Shown here: positions 18,980 to 29,754 of the stretch, in pieces
Position numbering within the stretch: position 1 is the stretch's first letter
Layout: each line of letters starts with the position of its first letter
Source of the DNA: an uncultured Sphingomonadaceae bacterium
GTDB lineage: Bacteria > Pseudomonadota > Alphaproteobacteria > Sphingomonadales > Sphingomonadaceae
Assembly (NCBI GenBank): GCA_947496865.1
Contig: CANMEE010000002.1
Span: 1,261,825 to 1,325,824 of the forward strand
Reading direction: 5' to 3'
DNA length: 64,000 nt
Translations under genes and position numbers: made by a program
Notes under the pieces: generated by a model
Told to the model about the DNA's origin: nothing
The model's input: only the letters and a program-made list of their open reading frames with translations
Databases searched by the model: none

Positions 18980-19690
18980 TTAAGCGCTTTCCGCCTCATT
19001 TTCCAGTGAGTCGGCGGCATCATCGCCATTTTCTTCTAGACCATCTTCGTTAAGCTGTTGTTCCAGCGGCAATTCATCCTCTGCCTCCATCTCAAGCCGT
19101 TCCAGCGCTAAGTCGACCGGATCAAGCAATCCGGCGGCTTTCAAGTCATCAATGCCCGGCAATTCCTTACGACTTTGCAAGCCAAAGTGAGTCAGGAATT
19201 CTGCTGTTGTGGCATAAATAAGCGGGCGCCCCGGCACTTCACGCCGGCCTGCCGGACGGACCCAGCCCGCCTCCATCAGCACATCAAGCGTGCCTTTGGC
19301 AACTTGAACGCCGCGTATAGCTTCGATTTCGGCACGGCTAACAGGCTCATGATACGCAATAATCGCCAATGTTTCCATTCCGGCACGGCTGAGCTTGCGA
19401 AGTTCGGCGCGTTCCCTGCGGAGCAAGTGCGACAGATCATGGGCGGTCTGGAAATGCCAACGCTCGCCGGTTTTGATCAGCGATATGCCACGCCCGGAAT
19501 AGTCGTTTTGCAAGTCGTTGAGCGCGGCGCGAATATCGACTTCTTCGCCGACATAGAGCTTGATATCGGCAACCGTCATGGGATGCTCCGAGGCGAATAA
19601 AGTCGCCTCAACGGCTCTAGTGCCCTCATCCATCTCGACGTTCATGCCCATGATCAGGTTGCGATCGGTTTTTTCTGGCTCATCCATCAC
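18980..19690 (-). CDS. scpB: Segregation and condensation protein B
   Basis: AVEATLFASEHPMTVADI..., LSRAGMETLAIIAYHEPVSRAEIEAIRGVQVAKGTLDVLMEAGWV; overlaps scpA. Confidence 0.95.
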   Translation of the reverse strand: MMDEPEKTDRNLIMGMNVEMDEGTRAVEATLFASEHPMTVADIKLYVGEEVDIRAALNDLQNDYSGRGISLIKTGERWHFQTAHDLSHLLRRERAELRKLSRAGMETLAIIAYHEPVSRAEIEAIRGVQVAKGTLDVLMEAGWVRPAGRREVPGRPLIYATTAEFLTHFGLQSRKELPGIDDLKAAGLLDPVDLALERLEMEAEDELPLEQQLNEDGLEENGDDAADSLENEAESA

Positions 19691-20462
19691 TGCTTGCTTT
19701 CAATTTTAAGGGCGCAAAGCTCTCTTCTTGACTGAGCACCAATTTTCCTTGGCGCGCCAGTTCAAGCGCCGCGACGAAACTTGAGGCCAGTGCGGATTTG
19801 CGCAATTGTGGTGGCGCTCCGGGTGGCAGAAACTCGCGAATGTCCATCCAGTCTATGGCCTCGCCAAGCATGAGCGACACCCGTGCCAAGGCGTCTTCCA
19901 AGGTCATGACCATGCGCTGTTTGACAATATGCACCGGCGGTACACTGCGCAATTTGACGCGGCCATAGGCAGAGATCAGGTCAAAATATTCCGCCTGCCA
20001 ATGGCGGTTTTTAACAACCCGCAAGCCTTCAGGCGCCCCGCGGGGAAAAACATCGCGACCGATGCGGTCACGGGCGAGCAGCCGAGCACCAGCCTCCCGC
20101 ATCGCATTCAGCCGCTCCAACCGCATTTGCAGGCGCAGCGCCAATTCTTCGGGCGAAGGATCAATTTCAGGGTCTTTGGGTAGCAATAATCCCGATTTCA
20201 AATAGGTCAACCACGCCGCCATCACCAAATAATCTGCCGCCAGTTCGAGCTTCAAACTCTGCGCATCGGCGATATATTTCAGATATTGCTGAACCAGTTC
20301 CAGGATTGAAATTTCCCGCAAATCAACCTTTTGGTTGCGCGCCAATGCAAGCAACAGATCAAGCGGCCCTTCCCAGCCGTCGATATTCAATGTCAGCGAC
20401 GCATCTTCTTCAGCCGGCGTCGGCGGAAAGAAAAAGCGTTCAGGTTCCTCGTCTGCCATCAA
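19680..20462 (-). CDS. scpA: Segregation and condensation protein A
   Basis: LNIDGWEGPLDLLLALARNQKVDLREISILELVQQYL, YLVMAAWLTYLKSGLLLP. Confidence 0.95.
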   Translation of the reverse strand: MMADEEPERFFFPPTPAEEDASLTLNIDGWEGPLDLLLALARNQKVDLREISILELVQQYLKYIADAQSLKLELAADYLVMAAWLTYLKSGLLLPKDPEIDPSPEELALRLQMRLERLNAMREAGARLLARDRIGRDVFPRGAPEGLRVVKNRHWQAEYFDLISAYGRVKLRSVPPVHIVKQRMVMTLEDALARVSLMLGEAIDWMDIREFLPPGAPPQLRKSALASSFVAALELARQGKLVLSQEESFAPLKLKASSDG

Positions 20463-21466
20463 GCCGCCGCCAACAGGGCATCTCGACGGGACAATAGATC
20501 CGCTACTTCCACTGGTTCAATGGCGGCGTCCAAGGTCGCCATCGCCTTATCGAGCCGCGTTCGGGAAAGGCTGCTAATCTCACCAAGCAGATCCGCAATG
20601 CCGATCATTTCGTCCATCCGGCCCCAGCAATTCAGCGCAATGTCGCAACCCGCGGCAACCACATCACGGGCGCGTTCGGGCACTTCGCCTTTCAACGCCT
20701 TCATGTCGAGATCATCAGAGAATAACAGTCCGTCAAAACCGATAGACCCGCGAATAATATCCTCAATAACTATCGGTGACAGGCTTGCGCAACGCTCAGC
20801 GTCCCAAGAGGTATAAACGATATGGGCCGTCATCCCCATTGGCGCGCCCGACAGCGACCGGAACGGTGCCAGATCGGTTTCCAGCTCTTCGGCAGATGCT
20901 GCCACTTTCGGTAATTCCATATGGCTATCGACCACGGCCCGGCCATGGCCCGGCATATGTTTGACGACGCTCACCGCGCCGCCCTTGGTCTGGCCATCAA
21001 TCACCGCACGCCCCAAAGCAGCCACTTGCATAGGCTCGCTACCCATGGCGCGATTACCAATGGCATCTACGGTTTCCGGCTGCCGGACATCCAACAAAGG
21101 TAGGCAATTGACAGTTATGCCCACTTCGCGGAGGCTTTCGGCAATCGCCTGTGCGTTAAGGCGTGCGGCCTCGATCGCGGTTGCGGGCGCAATATCATAA
21201 AGTTTGTCGAACGTTTCGCCGGGTGGAAATTTCGGCCAGATCGGTTTCTGCATCCGGGCAACGCGACCGCCTTCCTGATCGATCAGGATGGGTACGTCCT
21301 TGCGGCCATGGAGAACACGGAGCTCGTCAGTCAGCGCCCGCAGCTGTTCTTTACTCTCAACATTGCGGCCAAAAATAATATATCCGGCGGGGTCGCTTTC
21401 CTTGAAAAACGCTTTTTCATCAGCCGTCAGGCTTAATCCCGACATACCAAAAATAACCGGTTTCAT
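20459..21466 (-). CDS. nagZ: Beta-N-acetylhexosaminidase (GH3)
   Basis: DQEGGRVARM, KHMPGHGRAVVDSH, LLFSDDLDMKAL. Confidence 0.94.
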   Translation of the reverse strand: MKPVIFGMSGLSLTADEKAFFKESDPAGYIIFGRNVESKEQLRALTDELRVLHGRKDVPILIDQEGGRVARMQKPIWPKFPPGETFDKLYDIAPATAIEAARLNAQAIAESLREVGITVNCLPLLDVRQPETVDAIGNRAMGSEPMQVAALGRAVIDGQTKGGAVSVVKHMPGHGRAVVDSHMELPKVAASAEELETDLAPFRSLSGAPMGMTAHIVYTSWDAERCASLSPIVIEDIIRGSIGFDGLLFSDDLDMKALKGEVPERARDVVAAGCDIALNCWGRMDEMIGIADLLGEISSLSRTRLDKAMATLDAAIEPVEVADLLSRRDALLAAA

Positions 21467-21589
21467 GATCTAACTCTACCCAATTTCACGCGAATACTCA
21501 CATAAAGATTATGCGGATATTTGGCAGGTCGGTAAAGCGGAAAGCGCCGTTGTCCACAGTGTTTCCCCGATTATCGCGATTTGAGCACC

Positions 21590-22234
21590 CTATTGCGGGA
21601 CGACAATACAGCTTTCGCCAGCCGCTTTCAGGCCGTTACAGACTTTCTGAGCCGCTGAAACATTGGCAGCAACCGCGTTGAGACGATAGATCGTACCGCC
21701 CTCGACAGAGCCCTGTACAATTTTCTTGGGCAAAGCGCCGATATCGGCAAAGCGGCGGCTGAAACCGGACCACGCGCTGTCGGCTTGCCCGGCTGAGCTG
21801 AACGCGCCAAGTTGAATCAACGCGCTACCGGCAGTTGATGGTGCTGTAGATGCGGTCTTTTTAATAGGCGTTTCCACGGGCGGAGCCGTACCCAGCTTTC
21901 CCGCAGTACCTTGTCCTTCAGAAGCGGCAAAACTGGCATCGCCTTCGCCTTCAAACTTCCTGGCCTGCGGATCGTCAGGACGCACTTTATAGTCACCTTC
22001 TTGCGCAGCAATCAGCGTGCCGTCGCCACTGAGCCCGCCGGCGTCGCGATTCTGCATCCAGTAGATGCCGCCCACAATCGCGGCGAGCAACGCTATGCCC
22101 AAGCCAATAAACAAGGCGACACGAATGGGAGAATATTCGTCTTCGGCATCGTAATCTTCGGCCGATTCCAGCCAAGGCAAACGATTTTCATCGTCCAGGT
22201 CCAAACCATCGCTATTCACATCAGACATACTCAA
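21590..22234 (-). CDS. SPOR domain-containing protein
   Basis: Single TM segment, then C-terminal ALIQLGAFSSAGQADSAWSGFSRRF...YRLNAVAANVSAAQKVCNGLKAAGESCIVV. Confidence 0.9.
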   Translation of the reverse strand: MSMSDVNSDGLDLDDENRLPWLESAEDYDAEDEYSPIRVALFIGLGIALLAAIVGGIYWMQNRDAGGLSGDGTLIAAQEGDYKVRPDDPQARKFEGEGDASFAASEGQGTAGKLGTAPPVETPIKKTASTAPSTAGSALIQLGAFSSAGQADSAWSGFSRRFADIGALPKKIVQGSVEGGTIYRLNAVAANVSAAQKVCNGLKAAGESCIVVPQ

Positions 22235-22257
22235 CCCCGTAAACTATTTTTGAGCGC

Positions 22258-23979
22258 TTACATTTTGTCAGCGGCACTAACCCCCATCAGCGCGAGACCG
22301 TTCTTAATCACCTGCCCTAAATATTTAACTAAGAAAAGCCTAGCCGATGTCATTGCAGGGTCATTTACCATGATAATCCGCAATTCCGGCCGGTCGTTAC
22401 CCATATTCCAAAAGGCGTGAAAGGCTGCTGCTAGGTCATTGAGATAAAAGGCAACCCGATGTGGTTCACGGCTAGCTGCTGCCGATTCGACGATTCGTGG
22501 AAACTGAGCAGCCTGTTTGATAAGATCCAGTTCTTCCGGACCCAACGAAGCCAAATGCTCTGCGGATGGATGGACACCTTCTTCCGCAGCCTTACGCAAC
22601 GTGGATTGAATGCGCGCGTGCGCATATTGTACATAAAAGACCGGATTGTCGCGCGATGCCTCTGTTACCTTGGCAAAGTCAAAGTCCATTTGCGCGTCGG
22701 CTTTGCGGGTCAGCATCGTGAAACGCACCGCATCTTTGCCGACTTCTTCTACCATATCAGCGATAGTGACGAAGTTACCCGAGCGCTTAGACATTTTCTC
22801 CGGCTCACCATTGCGGAGCAAGCGCACCATCTGGATCAGCTTGATGTCAAATTTAGTTTTGCCATTGGTCAGCGCAGCGACAGCTGCCTTGATCCGCTTC
22901 ACCGTGCCAGAATGATCCGCGCCCCAAATGTTGATGAGTTCATCAGCATTTTGTGATTTTTGGAAATGATAAGCGAGATCACCGCCGAAATAGGTCCAAC
23001 GGCCATTGGATTTTTTGATCGGTCGATCCTGATCGTCGCCAAATTGGGTGGAGCGAAACAGTGGCAGTTCGACCGCTTCCCAATCATCGATGGTCTTGCC
23101 CTTCGGCTTTTCCAATACGCCATCATAGACCAGGTCACGGGATCGCAATTCGGCTTCCGCCGCATCGGCCTTACCCGCCTCATGCAGATCCGCTTCAGAC
23201 GAGAACACATCATGTTTAATCCCGAGCATCGCAAGATCAGCCCGGATCATGTCCATCATACCAGCGACCGCCGCTTTACGGAAAATCGGAAGCCATTCGT
23301 CAAAAGGGGCATCGCGATACTGATCGCCATATTGTTGGGCCAGCGCCCAACCCACCGGCTTCAGATAATCTCCGGGATAAAGCCCTTCGGGGATTTCCAA
23401 AATCGTTTCACCGAGCGCTTCGCGATATCGGATATGGGTCGACTCTGCGAGAATATCGACCTGCGCCCCGGCGTCATTGACATAATATTCGCGGATCACC
23501 TCGTGGCCAATAAACTCGAGTAGATCAGCCAGCGCGTCGCCTACTACTGCGCCACGACAATGGCCCATATGCATGGGGCCCGTCGGATTGGCCGAGACAT
23601 ATTCCACATTGACAGTGACGCCTTGACCCTTTTTCGAACGGCCATAATCAGCACCCAGCGCTTCTATTTCCTGAAGCTCCTTGATGAGGACCGCGTCACT
23701 CACGCGAAGGTTTATAAACCCAGGCCCTGCCATTTCCGCCGATTTGACATCGGTCAGCGCGGTGAGTTTTTCCACAATTTTCTCCGCCAAATCGCGCGAT
23801 TTCTCTCCAGCTGCCTTGGACAGGACCATCGCAGCATTGGTGGACAAATCGCCATGAGAAGGATCGCGTGGCGGCTCCAACGTCACGTTTTTACGATCCA
23901 GATCAGCCGGCAGGTCGCCCTTGGCCACCAGATCATCCAAAGCTTCGTCAATATGTTGCTGAAAAATATGAAACAGCAT
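22258..23979 (-). CDS. argS: Arginyl-tRNA synthetase
   Basis: VEYVSANPTGPMHMGHCRGAVVGDALA (HIGH-type motif), EKMSKRSGNFVT (KMSKS) and C-terminal DALR domain. Confidence 0.97.
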   Translation of the reverse strand: MLFHIFQQHIDEALDDLVAKGDLPADLDRKNVTLEPPRDPSHGDLSTNAAMVLSKAAGEKSRDLAEKIVEKLTALTDVKSAEMAGPGFINLRVSDAVLIKELQEIEALGADYGRSKKGQGVTVNVEYVSANPTGPMHMGHCRGAVVGDALADLLEFIGHEVIREYYVNDAGAQVDILAESTHIRYREALGETILEIPEGLYPGDYLKPVGWALAQQYGDQYRDAPFDEWLPIFRKAAVAGMMDMIRADLAMLGIKHDVFSSEADLHEAGKADAAEAELRSRDLVYDGVLEKPKGKTIDDWEAVELPLFRSTQFGDDQDRPIKKSNGRWTYFGGDLAYHFQKSQNADELINIWGADHSGTVKRIKAAVAALTNGKTKFDIKLIQMVRLLRNGEPEKMSKRSGNFVTIADMVEEVGKDAVRFTMLTRKADAQMDFDFAKVTEASRDNPVFYVQYAHARIQSTLRKAAEEGVHPSAEHLASLGPEELDLIKQAAQFPRIVESAAASREPHRVAFYLNDLAAAFHAFWNMGNDRPELRIIMVNDPAMTSARLFLVKYLGQVIKNGLALMGVSAADKM

Positions 23980-24056
23980 CGCTTCACCCCAATTTTCAAT
24001 AGATTACGGAGCCCGGACCAGCCGAGCTAGATTTAAATTATCGCCCACACAAAGCT

Positions 24057-24716
24057 TTATCGGGTCGCGTTATACTGCAGTTGTTCTGCGCTCAGCTGAA
24101 ATCCGATCAAAAGCTCAAAAGTTGAGCGCGCCACAGCTGCACGCACGGCAGGATCAGCCAATGGATCCAATGCAGCGTCGGGATCCCCAGGCTTTCTCTT
24201 GCGCGTAATTCGCTCAATCACATCTTCTGGTAACCGTGCAGCGGCCGCGTCAACATAAGAACCCGCTTTTCCAGAAGCCGACGCACGATATTGGCCATCG
24301 GCAAAAGTCAGCGTGATATTTTTTACGCGCTTGGCGACAACAGCGGTGCCGCCCCTGACCACGGAGGAGAAATAGGGCACAGTCACAGTCCGCGCGCCTT
24401 CTGGACGTGACCGAATGGCGTAAACGTCAAAAGTCGCTTCGGAATAGATCCGCGCGCCTTCGCTGTTACAGGTCGAGCGGACGTTGGTAATATTGGCCAC
24501 AACATCAATCGCATTGGCGTCAGTGCTGTTGATCGGATCAAAAATCGTGATATCGCCCGTATGATCTGGCACAGCAACCGCGGGACAGCCGGTGCGTGTT
24601 ACACTGACGCCAACACCAGAGCTGACATCGAGCGCGCCATCCTGAGCGCAGCCCGCCAGCGCCAAAACTGTTCCACCCGTTAATAGCAACTTATTGAAAC
24701 GCCCTTTGAGTATCAT
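24057..24716 (-). CDS. Hypothetical lipoprotein
   Basis: Signal peptide with lipobox LAGC (LLLTGGTVLALAGCAQDG). Confidence 0.7.
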   Translation of the reverse strand: MILKGRFNKLLLTGGTVLALAGCAQDGALDVSSGVGVSVTRTGCPAVAVPDHTGDITIFDPINSTDANAIDVVANITNVRSTCNSEGARIYSEATFDVYAIRSRPEGARTVTVPYFSSVVRGGTAVVAKRVKNITLTFADGQYRASASGKAGSYVDAAAARLPEDVIERITRKRKPGDPDAALDPLADPAVRAAVARSTFELLIGFQLSAEQLQYNATR

Positions 24717-24873
24717 GCTTATTCCTTGCCTTTAATCCCATTTCACACAGATATTATCTGCGTCCTTGTTCAGGGTTACGAAACCCTTATCTATGCCTTT
24801 AAGAGCGCGCAACCATCCATAGGATGAACAGATGGGCTTTTCGCCGTCTCTGTTTTTCACTAAGGCTTTGATT

Positions 24874-25833
24874 ATGAATCATACAAAATCAGAAAAACCC
24901 CGTATTAGCTTGCTTGTAGCTGCACCGCGTGGCTTTTGCGCCGGCGTGGATCGGGCAATAAAAATCGTTGAACTGGCGATCGAAAAATATGGCGCGCCCG
25001 TCTATGTCCGCCATGAAATTGTCCATAATCGTTATGTTGTCGATGAATTGAAAAAATTGGGCGCGGTATTTATCGAAGAATTGGACGAGGTGCCGGATGG
25101 CGTTCCGGTGGTCTTTTCCGCTCATGGTGTCCCAAAAGCCGTTCCGCATAAAGCGGAAGAGCGGGGCCTGGAATATCTTGATGCCACCTGTCCTTTGGTA
25201 TCGAAAGTACACCGGCAAGCCGAACGCCAAGTGGAAGCAGGACAACATATTATTTTTGTCGGTCATGAAAATCACCCGGAAGTTATTGGCACATTCGGTC
25301 AGGTCGAAGAAGGCATGATGACCTTGGTAGAAACATTGGATGATGTCGCAGCGCTTACACCAGCAGAGCCGGACAAACTGTCTTTTCTGACTCAAACAAC
25401 GCTATCCGTCGATGATACAAGAGCCATTGTGGCTGCACTGAAAGAGCGCTTTCCATCTATCGTGGGACCCAAGGGCGAAGATATTTGCTACGCTACCTCA
25501 AATCGTCAGGATGCAGTCAAAAGCATTGCTAAATCTTGTGACCTAGTTTTGGTCATTGGCGCACCCAACAGCTCAAACAGCTTGCGGTTGGTCGAGGTTG
25601 CCGAGCGAGAAGGCACGGTTTCCCATCTGATACAGCGCGCGGATGAAATTGATTTCAACTGGATGAAAGGCGTTAAGACGCTGGGATTGACGGCCGGTGC
25701 CTCCGCACCGGAAATATTGGTGCGCGAAGTCGTTACACATTTGGCAAAACATTATATTGTTGATGAAGAAAAAGTCGAAACCACCGACGAACGCATGGTG
25801 TTTAAACTACCTCGCGGGCTCGAAGACGCCTGA
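24874..25833 (+). CDS. ispH: 4-hydroxy-3-methylbut-2-enyl diphosphate reductase
   Basis: [64 protein letters not shown]; track ORF begins at 24832 but the ATG at 24874 is the better start. Confidence 0.96.
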   Translation: MNHTKSEKPRISLLVAAPRGFCAGVDRAIKIVELAIEKYGAPVYVRHEIVHNRYVVDELKKLGAVFIEELDEVPDGVPVVFSAHGVPKAVPHKAEERGLEYLDATCPLVSKVHRQAERQVEAGQHIIFVGHENHPEVIGTFGQVEEGMMTLVETLDDVAALTPAEPDKLSFLTQTTLSVDDTRAIVAALKERFPSIVGPKGEDICYATSNRQDAVKSIAKSCDLVLVIGAPNSSNSLRLVEVAEREGTVSHLIQRADEIDFNWMKGVKTLGLTAGASAPEILVREVVTHLAKHYIVDEEKVETTDERMVFKLPRGLEDA

Positions 25834-26792
25834 TGGCCGTTTATACCAAGGTTAGCGCCGAAGAGATTGACGCTTTTCTCACCCAATTTGACGTCGGGAC
25901 TTTGGTGTCTGCCAAAGGGATTGCTGAAGGGGTTGAAAATAGCAATTATCTCATTGAAACCACGCAGGATCGCTTCATTTTGACGCTCTATGAAAAGCGC
26001 GTTGATCCTGATGATCTGCCCTTTTTTATCGCGATGCTCGACCATTTAGCCAAGAAAAACCAGCCGGTACCACCGATGATTGCGGATCAGACCGGCACAA
26101 AAATACAAAAATTATGCGGCAGATATGCTTGCCTGATCAAATTTCTTCCCGGTATTTCTGTAACCATACCAACCCCTTTGCAAGCGCGAGCGACCGGCTC
26201 CGCCTTAGGGGCCATGCACGACGCTTTAAGGGGTTTTTCAATCCAACGTCCCAACAGCATGAGCCACGATACATGGCGCAAATTGGCGGCAGATTGCGGC
26301 CCGAGCAAATTGGATGACATTGCGCCGGGCTTAAATGATCTGGTGGCTACCGAACTCGATTATCTCGACGCATATTGGCCCAACTCATTACCACAATCCG
26401 TTATCCATGCCGATTTATTCCCAGACAATGTCTTGATGCTGGATGATAAAGTCACTGGCCTGATCGACTTTTATTTTTCCTGTACCGACATCCGCGCTTA
26501 TGATGTTGCGGTCACTCACGCTGCATGGTGTTTCTCCGAAGATGGACAGCAATTTGATAGTACAGTCTCTGCTGCACTGTTGGATGGCTATGGTGAGACA
26601 TTCGGCCTTAGTGCAGAAGATCGAGCGGCCCTGCCCTTGCTGGCCCGCGGCGCAACTCTGCGGTTTTTGCTGACCCGTGCTTATGACTGGATCAACACGC
26701 CTGCCGATGCGCTGGTTACCCGCAAAGACCCGACCGCTTTTCTCAACCGCCTTAAATTTTATCAGGCCAATCCGGATGTTTTTGCAGAATGA
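25833..26792 (+). CDS. thrB: Homoserine kinase (ThrB type II, APH-like)
   Basis: [16 protein letters not shown]...[11 protein letters not shown]...[30 protein letters not shown]; start overlaps the ispH stop (TGATG). Confidence 0.93.
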   Translation: MAVYTKVSAEEIDAFLTQFDVGTLVSAKGIAEGVENSNYLIETTQDRFILTLYEKRVDPDDLPFFIAMLDHLAKKNQPVPPMIADQTGTKIQKLCGRYACLIKFLPGISVTIPTPLQARATGSALGAMHDALRGFSIQRPNSMSHDTWRKLAADCGPSKLDDIAPGLNDLVATELDYLDAYWPNSLPQSVIHADLFPDNVLMLDDKVTGLIDFYFSCTDIRAYDVAVTHAAWCFSEDGQQFDSTVSAALLDGYGETFGLSAEDRAALPLLARGATLRFLLTRAYDWINTPADALVTRKDPTAFLNRLKFYQANPDVFAE

Positions 26793-27280
26793 GTGATCTT
26801 TCTTATGTCGAAATCGCGACCGATGGCGCGTGCAAAGGCAATCCCGGGCCTGGCGGATGGGGCGCGCTGATCCGTCACGGTAATAAGGAAAAGGAAATTT
26901 CCGGAGGCGAACCGGATACCACCAATAACCGGATGGAGCTACGCGCGGCGATCGAAGCCCTCAACGCACTCAAGCGGCCTTGCAAGGTCAAACTGTCCAT
27001 AGACAGCACCTATGTCAAAGACGGGATTACCAAATGGGTGTTCAACTGGCAGAAAAATGGCTGGCGGACGGCGGCAAAAAAACCGGTCAAAAATGCCGAT
27101 CTGTGGCAGAATCTCGTCGAAGCGGTGGAGCGCCACGATATCGAATGGCACTGGGTCAAAGGCCATGCCGGTGATGCGGACAATGAACGCGCCGATGTGC
27201 TGGCGAGTGATGCGGCCATGAATATAATGACCAACGGTTCTCAATATCCGTCATCCCGCTTTCGCTGGGATGACGGTTAA
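26789..27280 (+). CDS. rnhA: Ribonuclease HI
   Basis: [56 protein letters not shown] overlap with thrB. Confidence 0.96.
   Translation: MSDLSYVEIATDGACKGNPGPGGWGALIRHGNKEKEISGGEPDTTNNRMELRAAIEALNALKRPCKVKLSIDSTYVKDGITKWVFNWQKNGWRTAAKKPVKNADLWQNLVEAVERHDIEWHWVKGHAGDADNERADVLASDAAMNIMTNGSQYPSSRFRWDDG
27248..27276. repeat. REP-like hairpin overlapping the rnhA 3' end
   Basis: CCGTCATCCC-GCTTTCGCT-GGGATGACGG: perfect 10-bp arms ending at the rnhA stop. Confidence 0.7.
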
Positions 27281-27296
27281 ATTTCAATAAGCAGCC

Positions 27297-27473
27297 TTAG
27301 CTGTTGTCTTCGACCTCCGCGCCCGGACCATTTTTTATGATCGAAGCAATCGCGTTTTTGGCGCTCGCTTTGCTCGCATAACCTTCGGTAGAGAACATGA
27401 TTTCACTATTATGCTTGAAGCGAACTCGAAATTCGCCTTTTTTGTCTTTATAAATCTCAAATTTATGCGCCAT
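27297..27473 (-). CDS. YegP/DUF1508 family small protein
   Basis: MAHKFEIYKDKKGEFRVRFKHNSEIMFSTEGYASKASAKNAIASI; internal start at 27473 preferred over 27488. Confidence 0.88.
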   Translation of the reverse strand: MAHKFEIYKDKKGEFRVRFKHNSEIMFSTEGYASKASAKNAIASIIKNGPGAEVEDNS

Positions 27474-27572
27474 ATTTTCAGTCTCCATCCTAAGCCTATT
27501 TTGGCCTTTATCGGTCCGTATCGGACGATCGATTTATTGCGCGTTAAAGCGCTGTGCGCAATGGTAAATTTA

Positions 27573-28700
27573 TCAAGCTGCCTGATCAATAAAACGTTTG
27601 GGGTCATATAAGTCAGCATCAAGTGACCGTACAGATGGGTCTCGTTCTGCATCCAGAAAAATGGCTTTGGCCAATTTGGCGGCAGCTGGTGCCGTCTGTA
27701 TGCCAAAGCCGCCTTGCCCGGCAAACCAAAAGAAATCAGGCCGCTCTGGGTCAAAGCCATAGATAGGCAAACGGTCGGGAGAAAAGCTGCGAAGGCCAGC
27801 CCATTTCCGGCTTACCAACTCAATTTCTACGTCCATTATCGATTGGAAGCGATCTATCGCTAAGGCTACATCCCATTCTTCCGGGGCGACATCGCTGGCA
27901 ACGACCGGCGTTTCATCATGCGGACTGATCCAGAAACTGCCTCCCGATTCGGGCTTGAAGTAAAAACTGCCGTCCAAAGCCACGACTAGCGGCATATCTG
28001 ATGAAGAGGGCGGATTGGTCCGCAATTGGACCATAGTCCGGCGCATCGGCTGAATTTCTACCGGGAGCGCACCAGCAAGTTTGGCGACATCGCCAGCCCA
28101 TGCACCAGCTGCATTGATGATTTTTTTGGCGTGAATCACTTCACCGCCGCTGCCAATCACCCATGCTCCCTCCTTATAAGTAATCTGATCTACCCGGGCC
28201 CTGCACGACAAGGAAACATCTTTCCGTTTTGCACTGCGTAAGTAGGCCATGTGCAAAGCGGCCACATCAATATCGCAACAGTCGGGCTCATAGATCGCGC
28301 GGTCCCAACCGTCTTTCAAATTGGGAACCACGGCCGCGATTTCATCTTTATTCCATCGGATCATTGCGACGCCGCTTTTTGAAAATTCGGACACAAAATC
28401 CTCGATGAGGTGCTGTTCGTCAACGCGCCCTATATTGATGGCCCTGCGGATTTTCAGGAAACCAGTCTCGGAAAATTCCGATGGTGGGTTGTGGAGAAAA
28501 TCGAAAGACGCAGTCGTGAGGGGTTGAACCTGAGGCCCGCCATAACTTTCCGTCCAAAAGGCTGCGGAACGGCCGGTACTGTGATATCCCGGCTGATCTT
28601 CTGCCTCCAATATGATCACCGAGCAATCATCCGCTATTTCAGCCGCTATGCTCGCACCCGCAATTCCAGCTCCGATAATGGCGACGTCATATTGGCTCAT
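27573..28700 (-). CDS. FAD-dependent oxidoreductase (glycine/D-amino-acid oxidase, DadA-like)
   Basis: DVAIIGAGIAGASIAAEIA dinucleotide-binding motif; INAAGAWAGDVAKLAG; DFFWFAGQGGFGIQTAPA. Confidence 0.9.
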   Translation of the reverse strand: MSQYDVAIIGAGIAGASIAAEIADDCSVIILEAEDQPGYHSTGRSAAFWTESYGGPQVQPLTTASFDFLHNPPSEFSETGFLKIRRAINIGRVDEQHLIEDFVSEFSKSGVAMIRWNKDEIAAVVPNLKDGWDRAIYEPDCCDIDVAALHMAYLRSAKRKDVSLSCRARVDQITYKEGAWVIGSGGEVIHAKKIINAAGAWAGDVAKLAGALPVEIQPMRRTMVQLRTNPPSSSDMPLVVALDGSFYFKPESGGSFWISPHDETPVVASDVAPEEWDVALAIDRFQSIMDVEIELVSRKWAGLRSFSPDRLPIYGFDPERPDFFWFAGQGGFGIQTAPAAAKLAKAIFLDAERDPSVRSLDADLYDPKRFIDQAA

Positions 28701-28731
28701 GATGCAACTGGCTCGCGCATGAATTTACTCA

Positions 28732-29754
28732 TTACTTGGGTGCCACTCTATTTAAAAAATCAAAACTCACTTGCAAGGCCGCATTGCGCACCAGGTCAGC
28801 CTCCCGATAAATTTCATGAGCACATTCCTTGCCAAATAGCTTCATCTCGGCGTTAGGCAGCAAATGGACAGCTCTTTCTATTGTGGGATGGTCAACCAGT
28901 TCATCGACCGCAGTCGCAAGGACCAATATTGGCGTCTCTACTGTTTCCAAATGCCTCCGGTTCCTCAGTCCGCGTGTGGAAGAATAAGCTCTCTCCACCC
29001 AGCGCCAACTAGCAGGGCCCAAACGCAAATGCGGGCGCTCTTTAAACCAGAAAAATTCATCAGAGTAGCGATCAGCGTCATGGGTCAGCAGGCCTTGCCG
29101 CAACACTTCGGGTTCGAGCGGTTTCTCGCTAACTTTCCACGCACGGCGCGTTGCTCGGCCAAAGGCACAGATGGCTTTGGATAGGAGATACGCGGTCCAT
29201 TCGGGCATACCACCCCCTGCGGGCGCAAGCATTGGGGCGCATAATATCGCGGCATCGGGATGAATTCGCTGTTCGGCAAGCGTGCGCGCTACGAGATGCC
29301 CGCCCATGCTATGGCCGATGACGACATGCGGTCCAGGATGATTGGCACGCCATTCAAAATAGAATGCACGCAGATCGTCCACCCACGTTGCAAAATCATC
29401 AATATGTCCGACGTGCGGGTGCGGCCCGCAACGGCCCGAACCGCCCTGCCCGCGCCAGTCGGGTGACGTGACATTCCATCCAGCAGCATGGAAGTCGCTA
29501 AATGTCTCAAGATATTTTTCGTAAAAATCAGCACGGCCAGTCATGAACAATATTGAGCCGCGGGCATTTTTACCCGGTTGAAGCCATTCAAATTGGCGCA
29601 ACGCCCAGCCATCGGAAGCGTGCCAGACCAGTTCTTGCGCGTCTTTAGGAATGGACCGTCGATCAAATACAGGCAGGTTCGATCGATTCAAAAACGGGCT
29701 CCGGCCATGATGGTTACTATTTGGTAAGGCATTTTTCTTAAAGCTGTTTCCCAT
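28732..29754 (-). CDS. Alpha/beta hydrolase, lysophospholipase-like
   Basis: GRADFYEKYLETFSDFHAAGWNVTSPDWRGQGGSG, VVIGHSMGGHL; start at 29754 (MGNSF) or 29772. Confidence 0.85.
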   Translation of the reverse strand: MGNSFKKNALPNSNHHGRSPFLNRSNLPVFDRRSIPKDAQELVWHASDGWALRQFEWLQPGKNARGSILFMTGRADFYEKYLETFSDFHAAGWNVTSPDWRGQGGSGRCGPHPHVGHIDDFATWVDDLRAFYFEWRANHPGPHVVIGHSMGGHLVARTLAEQRIHPDAAILCAPMLAPAGGGMPEWTAYLLSKAICAFGRATRRAWKVSEKPLEPEVLRQGLLTHDADRYSDEFFWFKERPHLRLGPASWRWVERAYSSTRGLRNRRHLETVETPILVLATAVDELVDHPTIERAVHLLPNAEMKLFGKECAHEIYREADLVRNAALQVSFDFLNRVAPK

